Made by a program: the position numbers and the translations under genes
Notes under the pieces: generated by a model
What the model saw: only the letters and a program-made list of their open reading frames with translations
What the model was told of the DNA's origin: nothing
Database searches by the model: none
Shown: positions 29,501 through 36,261 of the stretch, in pieces
How positions within the stretch are numbered: position 1 is the stretch's first letter
Layout of the letters: the number at the start of each line of letters is the position of its first letter
From: an uncultured Formosa sp.
GTDB lineage: Bacteria; Bacteroidota; Bacteroidia; Flavobacteriales; Flavobacteriaceae
Assembly (NCBI GenBank): GCA_913052445.1
Contig: CAJXDP010000006.1
Coordinates: forward strand, 1-50,366
Direction: 5' to 3'
DNA length: 50,366 bases

Positions 29501-30809
29501 GGGATACCTCCCAACTCCTGGATTCTTAGGTACACTTAGACCAACAGCTGAATATACTTTTGGTAGTCAGCGAGATATTAGAAGAATAGCCGCTGAAAAG
29601 GGATGGCTAACAACCTACTCCCAATTTAATCAGCAGTATACTGAAACCTATAATCAAAACATCGACTTTGTAATTAATATGGAGCCCATATCAGACTTTA
29701 AAATTGATTTGAACGGCGGTAAAACCTATGCGACTAATTATGCCGAAAGTTTTAACACGACAGACTCCAATGGGGACGGCCTTAGTAATGCATATAATTC
29801 ACTTATTCAAAATACTTTTGGTAACTACAACATTTCAACTTTATTAATTAAAACAGCCTTTAGTCAAAGCGATGAAAATAGCTCAGTACCATTTGAAGAA
29901 TTTAAAACTAACCGTCTGGTTATCGCTAACCGATTAGCACGTAAGTTTTATGGATCAACCCCCTATAACTTAGATGCGGAAGGTTACCCGGAAGGCTTTG
30001 GAAAAAATAGCCAAGGAGTTTTGTTGCCCTCCTTTTTAGCTGCTTATTCAGGTGAGAAATCAAATAAGATTAGTTTAGATGCATTCCGAGACATACCAAT
30101 TCCAAATTGGACTTTGAAATACACTGGGCTTATGAGAAATAAGTGGTTTAAAAAACGCTTCAAGAGATTCTCATTAACTCATGGCTATAATGCCTCTTAC
30201 ACAATTAATCAATTTAGAACTAATCTAGATTATACGGCAGCAGATCCTGATTTAGATTATGCCTCGCAAACTCAGGACACTAAAGATCAGTCTGGAAACT
30301 ACAAGTCACAAACTCTGTACAGCAATATAAATCTAGTAGAGCAATTCAGTCCTCTTGTTAAAGTAGACATGGAAATGAAAAACTCTATTAAGTTCACCGC
30401 TGAGATTAGAAAAGATCGAAGTTTATCTTTGAGTTTTGACAATAACCTACTGACCGAAATTCAAGGAGACGAATACACTTTTGGTTTAGGTTACCGAATA
30501 AAGGACTTAAGAATCCGATCTAAATTAGCTGGTCCCCGAAATATTATTAAAAGTGATTTAAACATGAAAGCAGATGTTTCAATGCGGAATAATAAGACCA
30601 TCATTAGATACTTAGACCTCGATAATAACCAAGTCAGTGCAGGTCAAACGATTTGGAGTATGCGCTATGCTGCAGATTATGCATTTAGCAAGAACTTAAC
30701 CGCTATTTTCTACTTTGATTATGCGTTCTCAGAATATGCAATATCAACAGCTTTTCCTCAAACAACGATTCGTTCAGGATTTACTTTGAGGTACAATTTT
30801 GGAAATTAA
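23547..30809 (+). CDS. sprA: Type IX secretion system translocon SprA (Sov)
   Basis: SprA is the giant outer-membrane beta-barrel channel through which type IX secretion cargo (adhesins for gliding, enzymes) leaves the cell. The 2420-residue length is very close to known SprA proteins of about 2400 residues. A signal peptide (LFFAVFLLICTVDMFAQ) precedes repeated amphipathic strands. Family-type segments include NFTFDFDQRISLSLMGKVG, FGVKTELQFGKTRITAVFSEQ and an end of RSGFTLRYNFGN with a terminal aromatic strand. Start: TTG at 23547, since only this gives a complete signal peptide; the next in-frame Met (residue 26) lies at the end of it. It is the only T9SS component I can identify with confidence in the window. 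Confidence 0.96.
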   Translation: MKTSNHRLYLKKLFFAVFLLICTVDMFAQQPATVIDSTSTTFSFGTLDTPDPASIINKYTYDPLTNRYFYTSTIGDFNINYPIILTAKEFQELALKESLKQYYKEKIDALNGKKEGSEEAKKNLIPDLYVNSKFFETIFGSNTISVVPQGSVEMDLGIMYTKQENPAFSPRNQSNFTFDFDQRISLSLMGKVGTRLQVNANYDTQSTFDFQNLFKLEFDPSLPGADGLSGGEDSILQKLEVGNVSMPLNSSLITGAQSLFGVKTELQFGKTRITAVFSEQQSETKSVVSQGGGTIEDFDFFGLDYDENRHFFLGHYFRDKYDQALENYPFINSQVQITRVEVWVTNRTNQIQNVRNIVALQDLGESLIIGLNSIPAGFINVGPNAFPDNGNNDFDPTNIGGAGSQITNSIRDIATAQSGFLIPDVNEGFDYGKLENARKLIQGSGFTVDTQLGYISLNQRLQNDEVLAVAYQYTVGGEVFQVGEFGNDGLNATEVGEDVSGIQTVTNQSLVLKMLKSAVTNVSLPIWDLMMKNIYNTGAYQLSQEDFKLNIFYNETSTLNFISPVSGTPFPTPTGNEDPINEIPLIRLFNFDRLNSNNDPQNKGDGFFDFVQGITVIPQNGKIIFTKVEPFGSFLFETLRLSGSENYSADESVPGVFNPNQLKYVYKSLYKNTKTAALQDNDKNKFLMRGRYKSSGSSGIPIGAYNVPRGSVKVTAGGRVLVEGVDYTVNYQMSTVQILDPSLQASNIPIQVSVENNAVFGQQTKRFTGVNVEHQFNENFVLGATILNLNERPITQKANYGTEPINNTIFGFNGNYSTEVPFLTRLVNKLPNIDTDVESNLSLRGEFAYLKPGAPKGTDFNSEITSYVDDFEGSQNGISLLTPQSWFLSSRPKGLGRVYAQGSEDNNGYQNGFDRAHLNWYTIDPIFYSAQSPGEITDEDISNIYTRRIFIDELFPQVDLVTGQYTVINSLDLVYNPAERGPYNYQQGAENGILNSPQNSWAGISRQLTSTDFEQANVEYIEFWLMDPFLNNPSNPGGKLVLNLGNISEDVIKDGKKQYENGLPEDGDISLLPISDWGSVSPQNQSLIYAFSSQGDERDNQDVGLDGYNDYEERASTDPRFSSFSGLEDPANDNYEYYLNTEGNIFDRYKKYNGLEGNSPDTFSDTNRGSTTQPDVEDINRDNTMNTIDSYFEYEIGISSADFNNLNNPYIVDRKSITNITLPNGDPSGIINWYQYRIPLSEFTNAVGGVSDFRSVRFARLYLKEFIETTVLRFGTLDLVRSDWRRYQQSLDDDSNQVTELEPTDFSVGIIGIQENDGSYVSPPGVEREQLNNNNSIIRQNEQSLVLDVCELESEDARGVFKNINVDMRQYKKLKMFIHAEDGEANSFNQGNLVGFIRMGNDLTQNYYQIEIPLRKSSGATGASDNEVWPEYNEINIPLEFLEQIKSLGISLGTLGSEDPTFYNIIDGELEENPVGEFAPFALSFSSTLNETPIEQRIAIKGNPNFGDIRTLMVGVKNIGTLPECAEVWFNELRLADMDNEGGWAAIMSMDSNIADFMNINATAKRITTGFGSLEQGPNERSREDLKQYDFVTNMNIGQLLPKKWGLEIPFNYGQSEDMITPEYDQQYKDLKLQSRLDAAISSSDRERIKSQSEDYTKRKSINFIGVRKQRTGDADPRVYDVENLTMNYSYNEMKHRDFEIENSLDQNVRVGANYSFSFKPLKIEPFKKNDSLFVNKYWKLIKDFNFNLLPSTLTVNSDFVREFTSQKFRDAGLGADNISINELIRRNYTFDFQYTINYELSDGLRLNFTAANNSIIRNYFIDNQLDGDQDPTLGVWDRFFDFGDPNRHTQQLGVNYELPLNKFPALSFVSSNYSYTGDFQWNKGSDLFGDISIDGQRYDLGNSISNSSQHNLNTSLDMRKLYRYLGIKKSRSSKRSSRGFDESAKANNSVKVKKFKLKDFGIGLLTAIDRAQINYSESNSSFLPGYLPTPGFLGTLRPTAEYTFGSQRDIRRIAAEKGWLTTYSQFNQQYTETYNQNIDFVINMEPISDFKIDLNGGKTYATNYAESFNTTDSNGDGLSNAYNSLIQNTFGNYNISTLLIKTAFSQSDENSSVPFEEFKTNRLVIANRLARKFYGSTPYNLDAEGYPEGFGKNSQGVLLPSFLAAYSGEKSNKISLDAFRDIPIPNWTLKYTGLMRNKWFKKRFKRFSLTHGYNASYTINQFRTNLDYTAADPDLDYASQTQDTKDQSGNYKSQTLYSNINLVEQFSPLVKVDMEMKNSIKFTAEIRKDRSLSLSFDNNLLTEIQGDEYTFGLGYRIKDLRIRSKLAGPRNIIKSDLNMKADVSMRNNKTIIRYLDLDNNQVSAGQTIWSMRYAADYAFSKNLTAIFYFDYAFSEYAISTAFPQTTIRSGFTLRYNFGN

Positions 30810-30830
30810 ATAAACTATAAATATATAAAC

Positions 30831-31211
30831 ATGAATACACCATCAGATTTAAAATATACTAAAGACCACGAATGGGTCAAGATAGAAGGCGATACACTTA
30901 CAGTTGGGATTACAGATTTTGCACAAGGCGAATTAGGCGATATTGTTTATGTTGAAGTAGACTCTTTAGATGAGACCCTTGATTCAGAAGCTGTTTTTGG
31001 TACCGTGGAAGCCGTAAAAACAGTATCAGACTTGTTTATGCCAGTAACAGGTGAAATAATAGAATTTAATGAGATACTAGAGGAAGAGCCAGAAAAAGTA
31101 AATGACGACCCTTACGGAGAAGGCTGGATGATTAAAATAAAAGTAACAGATTCTACAGATTTTGATTCACTTTTAAATGCGGATGATTATAATTCTTTGA
31201 TAGGTGTCTAA
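30831..31211 (+). CDS. gcvH: Glycine cleavage system H protein
   Basis: GcvH carries the lipoyl arm that shuttles the aminomethyl group between the P, T and L proteins of glycine cleavage. The 126-residue protein fits the family throughout: [32 protein letters not shown] at the N-terminus. The lipoyl-lysine is Lys63 in [12 protein letters not shown], and the C-terminal [14 protein letters not shown] is typical. It starts 21 bases after sprA and overlaps the next gene by 8 bases. The other gcv genes are not nearby; this scattered arrangement, with gcvH next to sprA, is one I recall from flavobacteria. Confidence 0.97.
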   Translation: MNTPSDLKYTKDHEWVKIEGDTLTVGITDFAQGELGDIVYVEVDSLDETLDSEAVFGTVEAVKTVSDLFMPVTGEIIEFNEILEEEPEKVNDDPYGEGWMIKIKVTDSTDFDSLLNADDYNSLIGV

Positions 31212-31575
31212 GAAATACATTATTTTTATTATCACTGTATTTTATACAATACTAACTACCTTTTTGAGTCTAGTAGAACTTGGTGATATACCAAATTTAA
31301 ATACGAAATTTGATGATAAAATAGCACACTTTTTGTTTTATGCTATATTTTGTTTGTTATGGTTTTTAAATCTTACCTATTTTAAAATCAAACGAAGTCT
31401 AATTGCTGCTAGCGCTATTTCAATTCTATTTGGCTTGATTATGGAGATATTACAGGACTTGACAACTACTTATAGAACAGCAGAATTCTTAGATATTTTA
31501 GCAAATACAATGGGAACTATCATAATGGCTACCTTAATTTATAAAAAAAAAGAACTAATAGTTAAAAACCTGTAA
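31204..31575 (+). CDS. VanZ-like family membrane protein
   Basis: This 123-residue integral membrane protein has four predicted helices (about 3-22, 38-57, 65-84, 97-115). The sequence [18 protein letters not shown] and the [32 protein letters not shown] block match the VanZ-like pattern (acidic residue and His in helix 2, E-x-x-Q in helix 3, D-x-x-x-N in helix 4). The molecular function of this family is not established outside teicoplanin resistance. It starts at GTG 31204 inside the end of gcvH (8-base overlap), which implies translational coupling; no ATG lies earlier in frame. Confidence 0.85.
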   Translation: MSKKYIIFIITVFYTILTTFLSLVELGDIPNLNTKFDDKIAHFLFYAIFCLLWFLNLTYFKIKRSLIAASAISILFGLIMEILQDLTTTYRTAEFLDILANTMGTIIMATLIYKKKELIVKNL

Positions 31576-31632
31576 TCCTTTGTGTATTTGTTAAATTTTT
31601 AATTAATTTAACAACTTTAAAAGAACACTGAT

Positions 31633-32349
31633 ATGGAATCAAAGAAAAACCCAAAAGCAGACGTTAGTAGAAATGGCTCAATTTATTTTGCGGTTGGATT
31701 GGCGTTAATGTTATTTCTAACATACACGACTATTAATTATAAAACCTATGACAAGTCATTAATTGATATAGGTCAGCTAGATTTAGACGCCGACCTTGAT
31801 GAAGAAATTCCTTTGATTGATCAAATAAAGCCACCACCACCACCACCACCACCACCAGCAGCACCAGAAGTTATAGACATTGTAGAGGATGAGGAAGAAA
31901 TTGAAGAAACTGTCATAGAGTCAACTGAAATAGACCAAGACGAAGAGATCGAAGTAGAAGACATTATACTTGAAGAGGTCTATGAGGATGTTGAGGTGCC
32001 GTTTTCAGTAATTGAAAATGTTCCAGAGTATCCAGGATGTGAAAAAGGATCTAATGCAGAAAAACGAAAATGTATGTCTGCTAAAATCGCCAAGTTTGTT
32101 CAGCGAAAGTTTAATACAGACTTAGCCGGTGATTTAGGTTTGTCAGGAAGACAGCGAATTAATGTTATTTTTAAAATTGATAAAAAAGGAAATGTTGTTG
32201 GCGTTCGTTCGAGAGCACCGCATCCACGCTTGGAAAAAGAAGCAGCTCGAGTTATTAACATGCTCCCCAAAATGAAGCCAGGACGTCAACGAGGAAAAGC
32301 AGTTATTGTTCCTTATTCCCTTCCTATCACATTCCAGGTTCAAGATTAA
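31633..32349 (+). CDS. tonB: Energy transducer TonB
   Basis: TonB transmits the proton motive force from the ExbB/ExbD motor to outer-membrane TonB-dependent transporters. The 238-residue protein has a single N-terminal membrane helix (about 16-35), nine consecutive Pro (67-75) encoded by a pure (CCA)9 run, an acidic Glu/Asp/Ile/Val linker (about 80-128), and a C-terminal TonB fold. The fold starts at VPEYPGCEKGSN and ends VPYSLPITFQVQD; it contains RINVIFKIDKKGNVVGVRSR. It is encoded 3.4 kb before the exbB/exbD operon. A terminator follows at 32373-32396. Confidence 0.93.
   Translation: MESKKNPKADVSRNGSIYFAVGLALMLFLTYTTINYKTYDKSLIDIGQLDLDADLDEEIPLIDQIKPPPPPPPPPAAPEVIDIVEDEEEIEETVIESTEIDQDEEIEVEDIILEEVYEDVEVPFSVIENVPEYPGCEKGSNAEKRKCMSAKIAKFVQRKFNTDLAGDLGLSGRQRINVIFKIDKKGNVVGVRSRAPHPRLEKEAARVINMLPKMKPGRQRGKAVIVPYSLPITFQVQD
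31831..31857 (+). repeat. (CCA)9 trinucleotide tract in tonB
   Basis: Nine uninterrupted CCA units encode nine consecutive prolines in the periplasm-spanning part of TonB. Synonymous CCN codons are not mixed in, so the tract is a perfect microsatellite. Slippage would change the spacer length in frame without breaking the gene. Confidence 0.9.
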
Positions 32350-32372
32350 AGAAGATTTAGATTAAAACAAAG

Positions 32373-32396
32373 AAAGCCGCGTTAGCGGTTTTTTTT
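32373..32396 (+). terminator. Terminator after tonB
   Basis: An 8-bp stem AAAGCCGC/GCGGTTTT with one G-U pair and a GTTA loop is followed by a run of T residues. It lies between the convergent tonB (+) and the retropepsin-like gene (-). The T-run is strong only on the plus strand. Confidence 0.85.
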
Positions 32397-32397
32397 A

Positions 32398-32850
32398 TTA
32401 ATACTTGAGATACAAGTATCTTTTTTCGTAATCTAAAATCCCATTTCCTGTTTTTAAAATATCAGCACCAATAATTCCATCAACTGCTTGGGTTTTTATA
32501 GATGCAAATGCATTATTCACATTACTCAAGTCTATTAATAGTATCTGAAATTTTTCAGACCTCCAACTTCCGATTTTTATAGAATTATTTTTAGAGAGTT
32601 GTGTAGTCAGCTTATTGGGTCCAGCTCCACTGGCCTCTATAAGGGATGTTTTTGATTTAAGCTTAAATTTATCTTTTAGGCTTATATCTATAAAAGTAGA
32701 CGAGGCTCCAGTGTCTAAAATAAATACGCCTTTAACTCCGTTAATTTTTGAGATAATCTTAAAGTGGTTTGATGCAATAGCATGCATCTTTATCCTAAAG
32801 TAGGATTTATTCCTTAGAAAATCAGATAAAGGCTGTATTCTTAAATTCAA
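32398..32850 (-). CDS. Retropepsin-like aspartyl protease (clan AA)
   Basis: A 150-residue single-domain aspartic protease-like protein. The active-site motif LDTGASSTFID has Asp46-Thr47-Gly48, preceded by the strand INGVKGVFI. The second hallmark is the hydrophobic-hydrophobic-Gly turn VDGIIGADIL followed by GNGILDYEKRYLYL. With one DTG per chain it would have to act as a dimer, like retropepsins. No signal peptide or membrane helix is visible, so it is probably cytoplasmic; the substrate is unknown. The start is TTG 32850, the only usual start codon before the conserved-looking SDFLRNKSYFRIK segment. An ATG at residue 22 is the alternative. It is monocistronic and divergent from tatD. Confidence 0.85.
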   Translation of the reverse strand: MNLRIQPLSDFLRNKSYFRIKMHAIASNHFKIISKINGVKGVFILDTGASSTFIDISLKDKFKLKSKTSLIEASGAGPNKLTTQLSKNNSIKIGSWRSEKFQILLIDLSNVNNAFASIKTQAVDGIIGADILKTGNGILDYEKRYLYLKY

Positions 32851-32865
32851 AGCTAATTATTTTTA

Positions 32866-32873
32866 CAAATATA
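32866..32873 (-). promoter_or_regulatory. -7 element TATATTTG for the aspartyl protease gene
   Basis: Read on the minus strand this is TATATTTG, a full TAnnTTTG match, 15 bases before the TTG start of the protease. A second match, TAGCTTTG (minus, 32855-32848), contains the TTG start itself and so is unlikely to be the working promoter. Confidence 0.55.
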
Positions 32874-32886
32874 CTAATCAAAATCT

Positions 32887-32894
32887 TACTTTTG
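32887..32894 (+). promoter_or_regulatory. -7 element TACTTTTG for tatD
   Basis: A full TAnnTTTG match ending 4 bases before the tatD ATG (32899). As with ruvB and uvrC, this predicts a leaderless or nearly leaderless transcript. It is divergent from the protease promoter, with the two -7 elements 13 bases apart. Confidence 0.6.
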
Positions 32895-32898
32895 TAAC

Positions 32899-33666
32899 AT
32901 GGTAATTACAGACACACACACCCATCTTTATAGTGAACAATTTGATGATGACAGGGTAGAGGTCATTGAAAGAGCCTTAGCTGTTGGAGTAACACGGTTT
33001 TTTATACCTGCTATTGATTCTACTTACACTAAGGCGATGTATGCACTGGAATCAATCTACCCAAATAATATGTTTTTAATGATGGGACTACACCCCACCC
33101 ATGTTAAAGACAACTACTTGGAAGAGTTAGATCACATCAAGCAGCAACTAAAGTCTCGTAAGTTTGTTGCTATTGGAGAAATTGGAATAGATCTCTATTG
33201 GGATCAAAGCACTTTAAATTTACAGCGAAAGATGTTTAGGCTGCAAATTCAATTGGCCAAGCAGTACAAGTTGCCTATTGTAATTCATTGTAGGGATGCT
33301 TTTGATGAGGTGTTTCAGGTTTTAGAACAAGAAAAAGGGGCTGAGTTGTTTGGAATATTTCATTGTTTTACGGGGACTTTAGAGCAAGCGCAAAAAGCAA
33401 TATCCTACAATATGAAGCTAGGGATTGGAGGAGTTGTCACTTTCAAAAACGGAAAGATACATGAGTTTTTAAATCAAATTAGCCTGGATCATATTGTTTT
33501 AGAAACGGATGCCCCCTATTTATCTCCTGTCCCTTTTAGAGGAAAACGAAATGAAAGTAGCCATATATTGAATGTACTAGAAAAACTTTCAGATATTTAT
33601 ACAATGTCAAAAAGCAAAATTGCATTAATCACAACTGAAAATTCAAAATCTATTTTTAAAAAATAA
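32899..33666 (+). CDS. TatD family metal-dependent hydrolase/DNase
   Basis: This 255-residue TIM-barrel hydrolase has all the metal-binding hallmarks of the TatD family. They are the HxH pair in TDTHTHLYSEQF (His7, His9), the bridging Glu in GEIGIDLYWD, His in LPIVIHCRDAFDE, His in FGIFHCFTGT, and the catalytic Asp in LETDAPYLSP. Family members are 3'-5' exonucleases or deoxyribonucleases proposed to act in DNA repair and fragmentation; the exact substrate here cannot be told. It is followed after 4 bases by ansA, an order compatible with an operon. Confidence 0.93.
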   Translation: MVITDTHTHLYSEQFDDDRVEVIERALAVGVTRFFIPAIDSTYTKAMYALESIYPNNMFLMMGLHPTHVKDNYLEELDHIKQQLKSRKFVAIGEIGIDLYWDQSTLNLQRKMFRLQIQLAKQYKLPIVIHCRDAFDEVFQVLEQEKGAELFGIFHCFTGTLEQAQKAISYNMKLGIGGVVTFKNGKIHEFLNQISLDHIVLETDAPYLSPVPFRGKRNESSHILNVLEKLSDIYTMSKSKIALITTENSKSIFKK

Positions 33667-33670
33667 AAAA

Positions 33671-34693
33671 ATGAAGCCCCAAATTCTATTAATTTATACG
33701 GGAGGTACTATAGGGATGATCAAAGACCCTTTAACTGCTTTTTTACAAGCATTTGATTTCGACTCTCTTTTAGAAAAGATACCGGAATTACACCTATTAG
33801 ATTGCACTATAGACTCTATTTCTTTTAAGACCCCTATAGATTCTTCCAATATAAAATTATCTCATTGGATAGAAATTGCTACTATTATTGAGGGAAATTA
33901 CGCAACATATGACGGATTTGTAGTATTGCACGGAAGTGACACCATGAGTTATTCAGCATCGGCGCTAAGTTTTATGCTAGAAAACTTATCCAAACCAGTG
34001 ATATTCACAGGATCCCAATTACCAATAGGTGATTTGCGAACAGACGCTAAAGAAAACTTAATTACTGCCATACAAATCGCTGCATTACAGAACAATAAAA
34101 AAGCGCTCATTAAAGAAGTTGGTTTGTATTTTGAATATAAATTATATAGAGGCAATAGAACCACTAAAATTAATGCAGATTATTTTGAAGCTTTTGCATC
34201 TTTAAACTTTTCAGAGCTACTCACTTCAGGAGTACATTTGAATATCAAACATGACTTATTACTAAAAAACTACTCTAAAGCACCCTTGTGTGTTCACAAA
34301 AAGCTAGATACCAACGTGGCGTTAGTGAAGCTATTTCCTGGAATTACAGAAACGGTATTAAAATCCATTTTAGAAATACCAAAACTTAAAGCAGTTGTTA
34401 TTGAAACATACGGAAGTGGGAATGCGACCACAGACGATTGGTTTCTACAATCGATAGAAGCTGCCATAGCTAAAGGTGTCTATATTGTCAATGTCACTCA
34501 ATGTGCTGGCGGAAGTGTTAAAATGAACCAGTACCATACAGGAAAGTTGCTTGAAGATCTGGGGGTTATATCTGGAAAAGATATGACAACAGAATCTGCC
34601 CTAACGAAATTAATGTATATGTTAGGGCTTAAAATTTCAAGAAATATGTTTAAAACTGTTTTTGAAACTGACCTTAGAGGGGAAATATCTTAA
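33671..34693 (+). CDS. ansA: Type I (cytoplasmic) L-asparaginase
   Basis: It hydrolyses L-asparagine to aspartate and ammonia. The 340-residue length, the absence of a signal peptide and the motif order fit the cytoplasmic type I enzyme. IYTGGTIGM contains Thr13 as the likely nucleophile, and VLHGSDTMSYSASALSFML the second conserved Thr-Asp pair. ENLSKPVIFTGSQLPIGDLRTDAKENL and VIETYGSGNAT follow. The start ATG lies 4 bases after the tatD stop, so the two genes are probably cotranscribed. There is no clear terminator before the tRNA gene 69 bases downstream. Confidence 0.94.
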   Translation: MKPQILLIYTGGTIGMIKDPLTAFLQAFDFDSLLEKIPELHLLDCTIDSISFKTPIDSSNIKLSHWIEIATIIEGNYATYDGFVVLHGSDTMSYSASALSFMLENLSKPVIFTGSQLPIGDLRTDAKENLITAIQIAALQNNKKALIKEVGLYFEYKLYRGNRTTKINADYFEAFASLNFSELLTSGVHLNIKHDLLLKNYSKAPLCVHKKLDTNVALVKLFPGITETVLKSILEIPKLKAVVIETYGSGNATTDDWFLQSIEAAIAKGVYIVNVTQCAGGSVKMNQYHTGKLLEDLGVISGKDMTTESALTKLMYMLGLKISRNMFKTVFETDLRGEIS

Positions 34694-34762
34694 AATTAAT
34701 ACTTAAAAATTTTAAAAACCAAACAATTTTATCTTTATTTGGCCTGCTAATAAATAAAAACT

Positions 34763-34847
34763 AGAGAGGTGGCCGAGTGGCTTAAGGCGCACGCTTGGAA
34801 AGCGTGTATACGGCAACGTATCGAGGGTTCGAATCCCTTCCTCTCTG
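34763..34847 (+). tRNA. tRNA-Ser (anticodon GGA)
   Basis: The 85-nt cloverleaf has a 7-bp acceptor stem AGAGAGG/CCTCTCT (34763-34769 with 34840-34846) and discriminator G at 34847. The D arm starts TGGCCGAGTGG. The anticodon stem is CACGC/GCGTG with loop TTGGAAA (anticodon GGA at 34797-34799). A long variable arm (TATACGGCAACGTATC region) marks a class II tRNA, and the T arm is GAGGGTTCGAATCCCTT. The following bases are CAA, so the CCA end is not encoded. It decodes UCC/UCU serine codons. Confidence 0.97.
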
Positions 34848-35020
34848 CAATAAGCTTAGTAAGAGTTACTCACAAGTGATTAATACTCAAGTGTTGATCT
34901 GTAAAAATTTATTATGGTAATAATTTAATGACTTTTGTTGTTTTTATTTTCGTAACTATTTTTTTTTCATATCTTTAGCACCTTAACAAAATAATATTTT
35001 AACAAATTAAGAATATAACA

Positions 35021-35791
35021 ATGAAAAGATTATTTCCAATTCTAGCTTTTGCCTTTATGATGGCATTCGGGTCTGTTAGTGCTACTTCATCTACAAATGT
35101 GGACACTGTTACAACTACAATAGTCAACCCGTTACAAGATGATGCTGTTTCAGCTGAGTCCATAGGTTTTCATCAAGAGCTCAAAAAACGATTTATTGAA
35201 GGTGGTCCAGGTTTTATGGGGATCGTTTTGTTGTGTCTCATATTAGGACTTGCAATTGCAATTGAAAGGATTATATTTTTAAATCTTTCAACTACAAACT
35301 CAAAAAAATTAACTGAAGATGTTGAAAGTGCTCTAGCCTCAGGAGGGTTAGACGCTGCTAAGGAAGTTTGTAGAAACACAAAAGGACCTATTGCATCAAT
35401 ATTCTATCAAGGTCTTGACCGCGCTGACCAAGACTTAGAGTCTGCCGAAAAAGCAGTAGTTGCGTATGGAGGTGTCCAAATGGGACAGTTAGAGAAAAAC
35501 GTATCCTGGATTTCTTTATTTATAGCCCTTGCCCCTATGTTAGGATTTATGGGAACAGTAATAGGAATGATACAAGCTTTTGATAAGATTGAAGCTGCTG
35601 GAGATATGCAGCCATCTCTTGTTGCTGGGGGTATTAAAGTCGCCCTATTAACAACGGTATTTGGTCTTGTTGTAGCGATTATCCTTCAAGTTTTTTACAA
35701 TTACATTATTGCTAAAATAGATAGCATTGTAAATGATATGGAAGATGCTTCCATCTCATTAATGGATATCTTGGTTAAAAACAAAAAATAA
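35021..35791 (+). CDS. exbB: ExbB/TolQ/MotA-family proton channel
   Basis: This is the motor channel protein that, with ExbD, harvests the proton motive force for TonB-dependent uptake or a related process. The 256-residue protein has an N-terminal hydrophobic signal-like segment (1-21), an extra ~40-residue periplasmic segment, then three helices (about 66-88, 165-190 and 205-235). The family core QLEKNVSWISLFIALAPMLGFMGTVIGMIQAFDKI and GGIKVALLTTVFGLVVAI are present. The promoter region upstream holds TATCTTTA (34970-34977), one base off TAnnTTTG. It heads a five-gene block with a 4-TM protein, two exbD genes and, after a terminator, a barrel gene. Confidence 0.92.
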   Translation: MKRLFPILAFAFMMAFGSVSATSSTNVDTVTTTIVNPLQDDAVSAESIGFHQELKKRFIEGGPGFMGIVLLCLILGLAIAIERIIFLNLSTTNSKKLTEDVESALASGGLDAAKEVCRNTKGPIASIFYQGLDRADQDLESAEKAVVAYGGVQMGQLEKNVSWISLFIALAPMLGFMGTVIGMIQAFDKIEAAGDMQPSLVAGGIKVALLTTVFGLVVAIILQVFYNYIIAKIDSIVNDMEDASISLMDILVKNKK

Positions 35792-35819
35792 TAACACCTC
35801 AATACTAAATCAGATAATT

Positions 35820-36260
35820 ATGGATTTACAAAAATTATTGAAGATCGTAGCTATTGTTATCGGTGTGATTTCAATCTTCTTCCTTGGGAGTATACTTTCT
35901 TCAGGAGATGAAGCTATAAAAGCAGGTGAGAGCAGTGGTACTGTAAATATATTCATGTACGTTTCTTATGCCGTTTTAGCTTTAACTGTACTTATTGTAT
36001 TGCTATTTACTGTACTAAATTTAGTTTCAAATACATCAGGATTTAAAAATACTCTTATAGGGATTGTTGCTTTTGTAGTACTATCGCTAATTTGCTATTT
36101 TGGATTTGCAAATGGCGTTGAATCTCCTCTTAAAGACGGTAACATGCTTTCTGAAAAAGGCTCCAAGCTCATAGGCGCTGGTCTTTACTTATTTTATTTC
36201 TTGGCACTTATTGCTGGAGTAATTATGTTAGGATTTGGAATAAAAAAAATGGTAAAATAA
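35820..36260 (+). CDS. Unidentified four-helix membrane protein in the exbB-exbD operon
   Basis: I do not recognise a named family. The 146-residue protein has about four membrane helices (about 8-28, 44-68, 78-98 and 119-141), with short loops, a small outer loop SSGDEAIKAGESSGTVN and a Lys-rich C-terminus IKKMVK. It lies 28 bases after exbB and its stop is directly followed (1 base) by the first exbD, so it is cotranscribed and probably translationally coupled with the motor genes. A structural or accessory subunit of the ExbB-ExbD complex is an inference from position only. Confidence 0.75.
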   Translation: MDLQKLLKIVAIVIGVISIFFLGSILSSGDEAIKAGESSGTVNIFMYVSYAVLALTVLIVLLFTVLNLVSNTSGFKNTLIGIVAFVVLSLICYFGFANGVESPLKDGNMLSEKGSKLIGAGLYLFYFLALIAGVIMLGFGIKKMVK

Positions 36261-36261
36261 T

